Assembly: GCA_022701825.1 (NCBI GenBank) | Contig: JAKONR010000444.1 | Span: 1 to 42,181, forward strand | Origin: Hymenobacteraceae bacterium | GTDB taxonomy: Bacteria; Bacteroidota; Bacteroidia; Cytophagales; Hymenobacteraceae | Reading direction: 5' to 3' | DNA: 42,181 nucleotides | Part shown: positions 1-7,894 of the stretch, piece by piece | Position numbering within the stretch: position 1 is the stretch's first letter | How the letters are laid out: the number at the start of each line of letters is the position of its first letter | Made by a program: the position numbers and the translations under genes | The notes under the pieces: generated by a model | What the model saw: only the letters and a program-made list of their open reading frames with translations | Database searches by the model: none | What the model was told of the DNA's origin: nothing

Positions 1-458
1 AATGGGTGGGAAATGGAGAAATAGCGGCAAAAGCAAGCGTTTCCGGCCGAAAACCAGCCGGAGGGGCATTCTAGGGTGAATGTCTCAACTATCGAATACT
101 TAGCGGACAGATAACTCAGGCCAAATCGGACATAGTAACTTGCGGCCGGAAGTATAGGAGTATAGCAAGCCGTAATAAGCCAAAAACCCGATTTTTATTT
201 GCGCAATCGTTGCCGGCAACGTTACCGGAGAAGGCGGCGAACCAGGCTAGCCGTAGCGGTTAGCTGTGAGTAAAGCCATGCTACAACCGCCGGCCGCGGC
301 CGCAGGAGCCAAGCTGGCCGTGCAGTAAAATTCGCGCCGGGTTCGTAGCGGCTGAGTACATACCCTGCGAAACCCCGCACAAAACAACGCTGCCAAGCTG
401 AACTATAGCAGCGTGTGCCCACTGGCCGTACTTTCGGCGCTCCATCAACTTTCGCCGC

Positions 459-3404
459 GTGCGTACACTGCTACTTTCCCTCACCTTGGCCGCGCCGCTG
501 CTGGCCCGCGCCCAGGCCCAAGCGCCTTATTTTCAACAAGAAGTCAAGTACGACATCGACGTGCGGCTCGACGACCGGCAGCACCGGCTGCGCGGCCGCG
601 AGGCGCTCACGTACCGCAACAACTCTCCCGAGGCGCTGACATTCATCTGGTTTCACCTCTGGCCCAATGCCTACCGCGACAATAACACGGCCTTTGCCCG
701 GCAGCAGCAGCGGCAGGGTAAGAAAACATTTCTGTTCGCGCCGCCCAGCGCGCGCGGCTTTATCGACAGCCTGGCCTTCACGGTAAACGGCCAGCCGGCC
801 ACCCTCGAAACCGACCCGCGCAACCCCGACATGGCCCGGCTGCGGCTGCCGCAGCCGCTGGCCCCCGGCGCGGTGGCCACCATCGCCACGCCGTTTCGGG
901 TGCAGCTGCCGGCCTCGTTTTCGCGAGGCGGGCACGTGGGGCAGAGCTACCAGATAACGCAGTGGTACCCCAAGCCGGCCGTGCTGGACCGGCGCGGCTG
1001 GCACCCCATGCCCTACCTCGACCAGGGCGAGTTTTACTCCGAATACGGCTCGTTCGACGTCCGCATTACCCTGCCCGCCAACTACATCGTGGGCGCCACC
1101 GGCGAGCTGCAAAACCCCGAGGAACTGGCCCGCCTGCGCCAGCTGGCCGCCGCCACCGCCCGCAAAACGACGGATAAGGATTTTGGCAAAGACCTGGCGT
1201 TTCCGGCCTCGGCCCCGGCCCCCAAAACCCTGCGCTACGTGCAAGACCGCGTGCACGACTTCGCCTGGTTTGCCGACAAGCGCTTCAACGTGCTGCACGA
1301 CTCGGTGCGCCTGGGCTCGGGCCGGGTGGTGCAGTCGTGGGTGCTATTCACCAATAGCCAGGCTACCAAGTGGGTAAAGGGCCTGCAGGATGTGAACACC
1401 GCCCTGCGCCGCTACTCGGAGTGGGTAGGCGAGTACCCCTACGCCAGCGCCACCGCCGTGGATGGTGCCCTCTCGGCCGGCAGCGGCATGGAGTACCCGA
1501 TGGTGACCGTAACCCAGCCGGACGCCATCGTGCACGAGGTGGGCCACAACTGGTTTTACGGCATTCTGGGCTCCAATGAGCGCGATTTTCCGTGGCTCGA
1601 TGAAGGCGTGAATACCTACTACCAGACCCGCGTGGAGGAGCTCACCGACCCCCGCGCCGGGATGCTGGTCGACCTGGCCAAGGTGCCGTTTCTGGGCCGC
1701 TCGTTTGGGCTCGACAGCGTGCCCGGCGCGGGCCTCAACCAGCTACCCTACCAGGCGCTGGCCAGCCGCGGCCTCTACCAGCCGGTGCAGGGGCCGACGT
1801 CGGACGACTATACGCAGTTCAACTACGCGGCCACGGTGTACTACAAAACGGCCGTGTCGCTCAAGTACCTGGCGGCCTACCTGGGGCAGGAAAAATTTGA
1901 CCAGGCCATGCACCAGTACTACGCCCGCTGGCAGTTTCGGCACCCGTACCCCGCGGATATGCGGGCCGTGTTTGAGGAAAGCACCGGGCAGCCGCTGGGC
2001 TGGTTTTTTGACGGCCTGCTCACCCAGGCGCGGCCCTACGACGCCAGCCTGCACGACCTGCGCACGGCTGGCGGGGCCGTGCAGGTGCGCGTGCGTACTA
2101 CCTCGGCCGCGCCCTGGCCGGTGCCCGTGTCTACGCTCGACGCCCAAAATAGGGTGCTCGAAACCCGCTGGACCGCGCCCCTCAGCCAGGCCGACGCCGG
2201 CGGTGGCGAGCTCAGCTTCCGGCCCGACAACGTGGCCGCCGTGGTCATCGATGCCGGCTACCTCACCCCGCAGCTCAACCGCGCCAACGACCGCCTGCGC
2301 CTGACGGCCAGCGCGCCCGCCCGCGCCCTGCGCGTGCGCCCGTTGTTCAGCATCGAGCGCTGGGACAAGTCTACTATCAACTGGCTGCCTGTGCTGGGGG
2401 CCAATACGGCCGATAAATTCATGCTCGGGGCGGCGTTTTATAGCAGCCTCGTAGCCCCTAAGAAGCTGCAATACATCATTATGCCGATGTTCAGCTTTAG
2501 CCGCGGCAAGCTCAATGGCATCGCGCACGTGCAGCGCAATGTGCTGCCCGCGCACCTGGGCCGCGAGCTTATTGCCGGGGCCACCGTGCAGCGCTTTGAA
2601 GAGTACACCAAACTAGAGCCAGCCCTGACGCTGGTGCTGCCGCACCGCGTGGGCTACGGCCCCCGCCAGCAGGTCAAGTTATCGTTCACGACCGTAATCG
2701 GCGAAAACCAGAACCGTCTCAACACCATTGCCACCGCCGAGTACGCCGTGCGCCACGCCGACGCCCTGCAAGCCTGGAGCGCCGACCTCGACCTAAGCCG
2801 GATGCAGGCCAGCAGCCGCAGCGGCCCGGCCGCCCTGCTGCTACGCGGGGCCGCCACCTACCTGCGCTTCTACTCGCCCAAAAAGCGGGTGCAGGCGCGC
2901 CTGTTCGGCGGCCGGTTTTTGCAGAGCGGCACGCAGGATGCCTTCGTGCTGGGCCTCAGCGGCAGCCCCGACTATCGCCGCCAAACCTTCTTCCTCGACC
3001 GCCAGCAAGTCTCGCCCGCCCTGGCCGCCCAATACCACCAGACCGACAACCGCGACGGCGCATTTCGGGCCTACCTGCCCGTGAGCAGCACCCACTGGCT
3101 CAGCACCCTCAACGTGCAGGCCGACGTGCCCGGCCTGCCCCTAGCCGTCTTCGCCGACCTTGGGGCCACTAGCGAGCGCTTCCGCGTGGGCGACCGCCCC
3201 GGCAGCCAGCGCCTATACTATGACGCCGGCCTCACGCTGCCGCTGTTCCGCAATTTTCTGGAGTTTTACTTCCCCATCGCCGGCTCGCAGTACGCCGATG
3301 GCTTCCCGAGCAGCGGCCGGGAGTTTGGGGATAATATCCGCTTCGTGCTGAATTTTAATACACTGAACCCGTTGCGGGCGCTGGATGAGGTGCTGGGCAA
3401 GTAG
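459..3404 (+). CDS. M1-family (gluzincin) metallopeptidase
   Basis: Intact 981-aa ORF with N-terminal signal-like segment; HEVGHNW zinc motif followed by WLDEGVNTYYQ, typical of M1 peptidases. Confidence 0.9.
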   Translation: MRTLLLSLTLAAPLLARAQAQAPYFQQEVKYDIDVRLDDRQHRLRGREALTYRNNSPEALTFIWFHLWPNAYRDNNTAFARQQQRQGKKTFLFAPPSARGFIDSLAFTVNGQPATLETDPRNPDMARLRLPQPLAPGAVATIATPFRVQLPASFSRGGHVGQSYQITQWYPKPAVLDRRGWHPMPYLDQGEFYSEYGSFDVRITLPANYIVGATGELQNPEELARLRQLAAATARKTTDKDFGKDLAFPASAPAPKTLRYVQDRVHDFAWFADKRFNVLHDSVRLGSGRVVQSWVLFTNSQATKWVKGLQDVNTALRRYSEWVGEYPYASATAVDGALSAGSGMEYPMVTVTQPDAIVHEVGHNWFYGILGSNERDFPWLDEGVNTYYQTRVEELTDPRAGMLVDLAKVPFLGRSFGLDSVPGAGLNQLPYQALASRGLYQPVQGPTSDDYTQFNYAATVYYKTAVSLKYLAAYLGQEKFDQAMHQYYARWQFRHPYPADMRAVFEESTGQPLGWFFDGLLTQARPYDASLHDLRTAGGAVQVRVRTTSAAPWPVPVSTLDAQNRVLETRWTAPLSQADAGGGELSFRPDNVAAVVIDAGYLTPQLNRANDRLRLTASAPARALRVRPLFSIERWDKSTINWLPVLGANTADKFMLGAAFYSSLVAPKKLQYIIMPMFSFSRGKLNGIAHVQRNVLPAHLGRELIAGATVQRFEEYTKLEPALTLVLPHRVGYGPRQQVKLSFTTVIGENQNRLNTIATAEYAVRHADALQAWSADLDLSRMQASSRSGPAALLLRGAATYLRFYSPKKRVQARLFGGRFLQSGTQDAFVLGLSGSPDYRRQTFFLDRQQVSPALAAQYHQTDNRDGAFRAYLPVSSTHWLSTLNVQADVPGLPLAVFADLGATSERFRVGDRPGSQRLYYDAGLTLPLFRNFLEFYFPIAGSQYADGFPSSGREFGDNIRFVLNFNTLNPLRALDEVLGK

Positions 3405-3415
3405 GGTAGGGGGCT

Positions 3416-3580
3416 CGTCGGGCGCGGAACCTCACCCCCTAGCCCCCTCTCCAAAAAAGAGGGGGGACTAGTTCTAGTTCTAGGTCTAGTTCTAGCTTTT
3501 AGAAGTGAGCGCTAAAGCAAAAAACTAGTCCCCCCTCTTTTTTGGAGAGGGGGCTAGGGGGTGAGGTTCCGCGCCCGACG
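3416..3580. repeat. 56-bp perfect inverted repeat flanking a 53-bp loop with a hexamer (ctagtt-like) tandem repeat
   Basis: Arm 3416-3471 is the exact reverse complement of 3525-3580; the loop starts with ttctagttctaggtctagttctag. Confidence 0.92.
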
Positions 3581-3602
3581 GGCCATCGCCAGCATAAGCA
3601 GC

Positions 3603-3956
3603 CTAATACCGCAGCTCCGTCCAGTGCAAAAGCTGCCCCCGAAAAGGTAGGGGCTGTGCCGCAAAAAACGCGAACAAGTCGGCGGCCAAAGCAAACCCGT
3701 CGGCTTGCGCCAAGGCTAACAACTCGCGCGGACTGAGTAGCCGCTTGTCAATGCGCACCTCATTAGCAGTCAGCTCAATATCCTGAATAGAGACGATGGG
3801 TAGCGGCGGCCAAAACTCGTATTGGTCGGGCTGTCCGGCCCGAATCACAAATTGAGCTACCTCGCCTACCCGCCACCGTTGCCCCGCCCGGATAGTGTGG
3901 ATTTTGATGCCCGCCATAATGGCCGGCACAAAGTCCTCGTTGAAGCCCAGTATCAT
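3603..3956 (-). CDS. ASCH-domain-like protein
   Basis: 117-aa ORF, MILGFNEDFVPAIMAGIKIHTIRAGQRWRVGEVAQFVI; the start overlaps the XdhC stop by 4 bp. Confidence 0.65.
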   Translation of the reverse strand: MILGFNEDFVPAIMAGIKIHTIRAGQRWRVGEVAQFVIRAGQPDQYEFWPPLPIVSIQDIELTANEVRIDKRLLSPRELLALAQADGFALAADLFAFFAAQPLPFRGQLLHWTELRY

Positions 3957-5077
3957 GCCTCGGCCGGAATGTGCACCGTGCCGGCCCGCTCGCGCAGGGG
4001 CCGGCCCTGCCGCCCGCTGTGCTGCGCCTGGATTTCGGCCACGATGGCCAAGGCAATTTCCTCGGGCGTTTCGCTGCCTAGGTCGAGGCCAATGGGGCTG
4101 TGCAGCCGCTCGCGCAACTGCTGCACTTGCACGGTAGGAAAGGCATCCAGCTCATCGAGCAGGCGCTGGGCCTTGAGGCGTGGCCCGAGTAGCCCGACGT
4201 AAGGCGCGGGCGAAGCCAGCAAGGTTTGCAGCGCGGCAAGGTCGTAGGCGTAGTTGTGGCTGAGCAGCACGTGGTAGGCCAGCGGGTCGGGCGTGGCCGT
4301 TTCCAGCTCGCGCACGGGCACGATGCGCACCTCGGCCGCCTCGGGGAAACGTGAGGAAGTAGCCAGGTTGGGCCGGCCATCGACCACCGTGATATGCCAG
4401 CCCAGCGAGCCCGCCAAGTGCACCAGCGGCTGGGCGTCGTTGCCGGCCCCGTACACCACTAGGCGCAGCGGCGGCAGCAGCAGCTCCAGCGAGGCCCGCA
4501 CCGGGCCAGCGTCAGTTCCGATGGTCAGAATCTGCGGTTTTCGTTGTGCCAGGGTGGCGCGGGCAGCCTCGGCCAGCGGGGCAACAAGCAGTGGCGTGCC
4601 GCGCACCGCGCCCGTTTCGGTGAGCAGCACGCGCTGCCCCACGGCGGCTTTCAGGCCGCTGGCATCGGTTTCGAAGATGGTAGCCAGCACGGCTGGCACG
4701 GGGTGCTGCGCAAAGCCGCGCAGGATTTCCAGCGGGTTGTCGGGATTTGCAAAATCGAGCGGCTCCAGCAGGATGCGCACCACGCCCTGGCAGCCGGGGC
4801 CGAGGCCGTGGCGGGGGTCGTCTTCGTCGCGGGTGTCGTAGGTGACGAGCGCCGGCTCGCCCTGAAAAATGGCGCGCCGTGCCCGCTGCCGCGCATCGCC
4901 TTCGAGGCAGCCGCCGCTGATGGCGCCGGTCAGCTCGCCGTCTTCGGTGACGAGCATGCGGGCGCCGGGGCGGCGGTAGGCCGAGCCCAGGACTTCGACC
5001 ACGGTGGCTAGGGCGCAGGGGCGCTGGGCGGCGCGGTGGTGGTCGTAGGCCAGGAAAAGGCGTTGAAGTTCGGTCAT
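3953..5077 (-). CDS. XdhC/CoxI family protein
   Basis: 374 aa; ATVVEVLGSAYRRPGARMLVTEDGELTGAISGGCLEGD and the C-terminal GLDLGSETPEEIALAIVAEI are XdhC-like. Confidence 0.88.
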   Translation of the reverse strand: MTELQRLFLAYDHHRAAQRPCALATVVEVLGSAYRRPGARMLVTEDGELTGAISGGCLEGDARQRARRAIFQGEPALVTYDTRDEDDPRHGLGPGCQGVVRILLEPLDFANPDNPLEILRGFAQHPVPAVLATIFETDASGLKAAVGQRVLLTETGAVRGTPLLVAPLAEAARATLAQRKPQILTIGTDAGPVRASLELLLPPLRLVVYGAGNDAQPLVHLAGSLGWHITVVDGRPNLATSSRFPEAAEVRIVPVRELETATPDPLAYHVLLSHNYAYDLAALQTLLASPAPYVGLLGPRLKAQRLLDELDAFPTVQVQQLRERLHSPIGLDLGSETPEEIALAIVAEIQAQHSGRQGRPLRERAGTVHIPAEA

Positions 5078-5199
5078 TGCAGGAAAAAGTAGCTTGGGCA
5101 GTACGCTGGGGGGCGCGGCGTGGTTATTAAACTACCAATCCGCAAAGGCGGTTCTGAGGGTGCTGCGCTAGCTCCATCAGCGGCCTTGGCATTACTTAT

Positions 5200-6078
5200 A
5201 TGACAGCTGCCATTCCTGTTTTTCAGCTCGGAGCCCTGGCCGCCCCCGCCCAAAAGCCGGCTGCCGTGCTCTTCCTAGGCCCAAACTCAACGGCGCCGCA
5301 CCTGCCCATCAACTTGCCGTATCGCAGTGATTACTACAAAATCGGCATCGTGCTAAGTGGGAGTGCCCGCCTGCAAGTCAATCTCGAAACCTACGAGCTA
5401 GGGCCCAATTCGCTGATGGTGCTCTCGCCCTACGTCATCAAGCAGTGGCCGTATTTCTCAGCCGATTTCGATGGCCTCAGCCTCTTCTTTACCAAGGAGT
5501 TTGTCGCAACCAGCGGCTTGAACCTGGATGCGTTCGCGTTTTTTGAGCGTGATGCCCGCCACGTGTTCACCCTGCCGCCAGCCGAAGCGGCGGATATGAC
5601 AACCCTACTGCGCACTATTGAGCAGAAATACGACGCGCCGCACGCCTACCGCGAAGAGATTTTGCGCAGTCTCATCCACATTCTGCTGCACGAAACGGCC
5701 CCGATTTATAGCGCGCAGCACGGGGCGGCCAAAACTGGGCAGACGCGCAGTCAGCTCATTGCCGCCGATTTCAAAAAGCTGGTTAACACCCACTACGCCA
5801 CCGAGCGCAGCCTGGCTTTCTACGCCGATAAGCTGTGCATCAGCCCCAAGCATCTCGCCGAAACTGTGAAGCAAGCCACGGGCAAGCGCGCCGTAGCCTG
5901 GCTGGCCGAGGCCGTGCTGCTCGAAGCGCACGTGCTGCTTCAAAATCCAGCCCTGGCCATCGGCCAGATTGCAGAGGCGCTGCACTTTGCCGACCAGTCC
6001 GCTTTCGGCCGGTTTTTCCGAAATAATACGGGTGTGTCGCCGGCCGGCTATCGGCACACTGTTGCGCGGACTTCGTAG
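5200..6078 (+). CDS. AraC-family transcriptional regulator
   Basis: 292 aa; C-terminal double HTH (YADKLCISPKHLAETVKQATGK ... IAEALHFADQSAFGRFFRNNTGVSPAGYR). Confidence 0.9.
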   Translation: MTAAIPVFQLGALAAPAQKPAAVLFLGPNSTAPHLPINLPYRSDYYKIGIVLSGSARLQVNLETYELGPNSLMVLSPYVIKQWPYFSADFDGLSLFFTKEFVATSGLNLDAFAFFERDARHVFTLPPAEAADMTTLLRTIEQKYDAPHAYREEILRSLIHILLHETAPIYSAQHGAAKTGQTRSQLIAADFKKLVNTHYATERSLAFYADKLCISPKHLAETVKQATGKRAVAWLAEAVLLEAHVLLQNPALAIGQIAEALHFADQSAFGRFFRNNTGVSPAGYRHTVARTS

Positions 6079-6134
6079 TCCGAGTGCGCAAGCGGCCAGC
6101 CAGATGTACGCGGACTGCAAAGTCCGCGCAACAG
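6059..6134. repeat. REP-like double hairpin with 14-bp outer inverted repeat
   Basis: ctgttgcgcggact (6059-6072) and agtccgcgcaacag (6121-6134) are reverse complements; each side also folds locally (cggacttcgtagtccg, cggactgcaaagtccg). Confidence 0.8.
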
Positions 6135-6212
6135 AGCTACTGCCGCCCTTTGGCCCAATCTTCCCGCCCTTTAGCCCTTCCTGCGCCCCCTAGCCGGCCG
6201 GAGCTTTGTGGC

Positions 6213-6248
6213 ATGAAAATCATCGTCACTGGTTCCCTCGGGAATATA
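6213..6248 (+). pseudogene. 5' remnant of an NmrA-like/NAD(P)-binding protein gene, probably truncated by element integration
   Basis: ATG followed by codons for MKIIVTGSLGNI, the conserved Rossmann start of NmrA-like proteins, then loss of homology (NRVDGG...) and a short read-out to a stop. Confidence 0.55.
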
Positions 6249-6397
6249 AACCGTGTAGATGGCGGCCCAAAATTGTTCATCTGTTGCAGGAAGGGGCCGC
6301 CAAAATAGCCCGAAAGCAGGTTTTATATGAAATGGGTGGACATTATTACCCTTGCATATTCGTACCTTCATGCCCCGTTTCATGCCCCGAATTCCTT

Positions 6398-7642
6398 ATG
6401 GCTACCGTTTCTTTTCACCTGCGAAACCCCAAGGCCGCCGAGCCTACGCCCATTTTTATGCTGCTGTACGCCGATGGCAAGCAGACCAAAATAAAGACGG
6501 GTCTGCGCATCCACCCCGCACAGTGGAACGCGCCCGAGCAAAAGGCCAGAACGCGGGGCAAGGGGACGCTCGCCACCAACGGGGCAACCAATGACAACCT
6601 GGCCGGCCTGGCCGAGCGGGCGGTGGCGTTCTACGGCCAGCGCCGCGCCGCTGGGCACCTGCCCACGGGGGCCGAGGTGTGGGACGCAATCAAGCCAGCG
6701 GTGGGCGGTGCGGTAGCTGTTATAGAGCGCCCGCGCCCGCTGACCGACTTTGAGGAGTACCTGCGCGACGCGGCCGGGCGGCTGAGCGTTGCCACTATCA
6801 AATCGAAGCAAACCACCTGCGGGCACCTAGCGGCCTACGCTAAGACGTTGCCCGCGCCCCTTGAATATACCGACCTCACCCGCGAGTTTAAAGACGGGTT
6901 TACGGCGTACTTGGCTAATCAAAAAAAACTGGCCGACAGCAGCCTAAATAAGCAGCTTAAAATATTAAGGGAGTTTCTGGCCTACGCCGCCGACCACGGC
7001 CGAACTGCGCGCATTGAAACGCGGGGCTGGAGCTGGAAGCACAAGGACGCCGAAATTATTGCCCTGACTGAAAGTGAACTGGCCGCCATTCAGGCGCTAA
7101 CCGACCTCTCGCCGCGCTTGGAAAACGCGCGCCACCTTTTCCTTCTCATGTGCTTTACGGGCCTGCGCTACTCTGACGCGGCCCGGCTAAAGCCTGAATA
7201 CCAAAAGGGCGACCTGCTGCAACTGGTGGCAAAGAAAACGGGCGACGCGCTCCAGGTGTACATTCGCAAGGCGCTGCGGCCCATACTGGCAAAGTATTGG
7301 GCGGGCGAGTTGCGCTTGATAACGCTGCAATGCTTGGGCAATCACATTAAGGACTTAGGCCGCCTCGCGGGCATAGACACGCCCACGGAGGTTATTAGGT
7401 ACTACAAGCAAACCAGCCAGCCAGTGCGCGAAACGCACCCCAAATACAGGCTGCTGGGCTGCCACACTGGCCGGCGTACCTTCGTAACGCTCTCAATTGA
7501 CCGAGGCGTGGCCACCGACGTGGTAATGCAGGCCACGGGCCACAAGAACTACAAAACCCTGCAACGCTACAACAAAACCACGGCCAAGCGGCAGGTGGAC
7601 GTATCGCGGGCGGCGTGGGGGGAAGAGGAGGGGGCGGGCTAG
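6398..7642 (+). CDS. Tyrosine recombinase / phage-type integrase
   Basis: The ORF is open from 6206; the likely start is ATG at 6398 (MATVSFHLRNPK). TGLRYSDAARL (R), HTGRRTF (HxxR) and GHKNYKTLQRY (Y) catalytic motifs. Confidence 0.9.
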   Translation: MATVSFHLRNPKAAEPTPIFMLLYADGKQTKIKTGLRIHPAQWNAPEQKARTRGKGTLATNGATNDNLAGLAERAVAFYGQRRAAGHLPTGAEVWDAIKPAVGGAVAVIERPRPLTDFEEYLRDAAGRLSVATIKSKQTTCGHLAAYAKTLPAPLEYTDLTREFKDGFTAYLANQKKLADSSLNKQLKILREFLAYAADHGRTARIETRGWSWKHKDAEIIALTESELAAIQALTDLSPRLENARHLFLLMCFTGLRYSDAARLKPEYQKGDLLQLVAKKTGDALQVYIRKALRPILAKYWAGELRLITLQCLGNHIKDLGRLAGIDTPTEVIRYYKQTSQPVRETHPKYRLLGCHTGRRTFVTLSIDRGVATDVVMQATGHKNYKTLQRYNKTTAKRQVDVSRAAWGEEEGAG

Positions 7643-7653
7643 TTATAAAATCG

Positions 7654-7845
7654 CTACTGGATGGGCGGAAATACTTGCGTGTCTCCGCCCACCGCCCGCT
7701 GTGGGTCGTACACCGCCCCGGTGCGCGTGTCCAGAATACCGCCCGAGCCAAAGGGCACGTAGCGGCCATTGCGCGAAAGCTGATAGAGCAAAGTGCCCAC
7801 GGCAAAGGCCAAAATAAAGCAGACAGCAAGCAGGATTCGGTTCAT
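7654..7845 (-). CDS. Small single-TM hypothetical protein
   Basis: 63 aa with an N-terminal hydrophobic segment (ILLAVCFILAFAVGTLLYQL). Confidence 0.5.
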   Translation of the reverse strand: MNRILLAVCFILAFAVGTLLYQLSRNGRYVPFGSGGILDTRTGAVYDPQRAVGGDTQVFPPIQ

Positions 7846-7894
7846 ACGCCAGCGCTAAGTGCCCGAATATAGTTGCTTTGCAAGAAGTTTAATT

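Noticed and set aside
471-1298. Long minus-strand ORFs inside the M1 peptidase gene (also 1743-2555)
   Set aside because: Antisense to a clearly homologous gene; high-GC codon bias produces long shadow ORFs with low-complexity translations.
6171-6383. Minus-strand 70-aa ORF between AraC and integrase
   Set aside because: Spans the inferred integration junction and the NmrA remnant; likely spurious.
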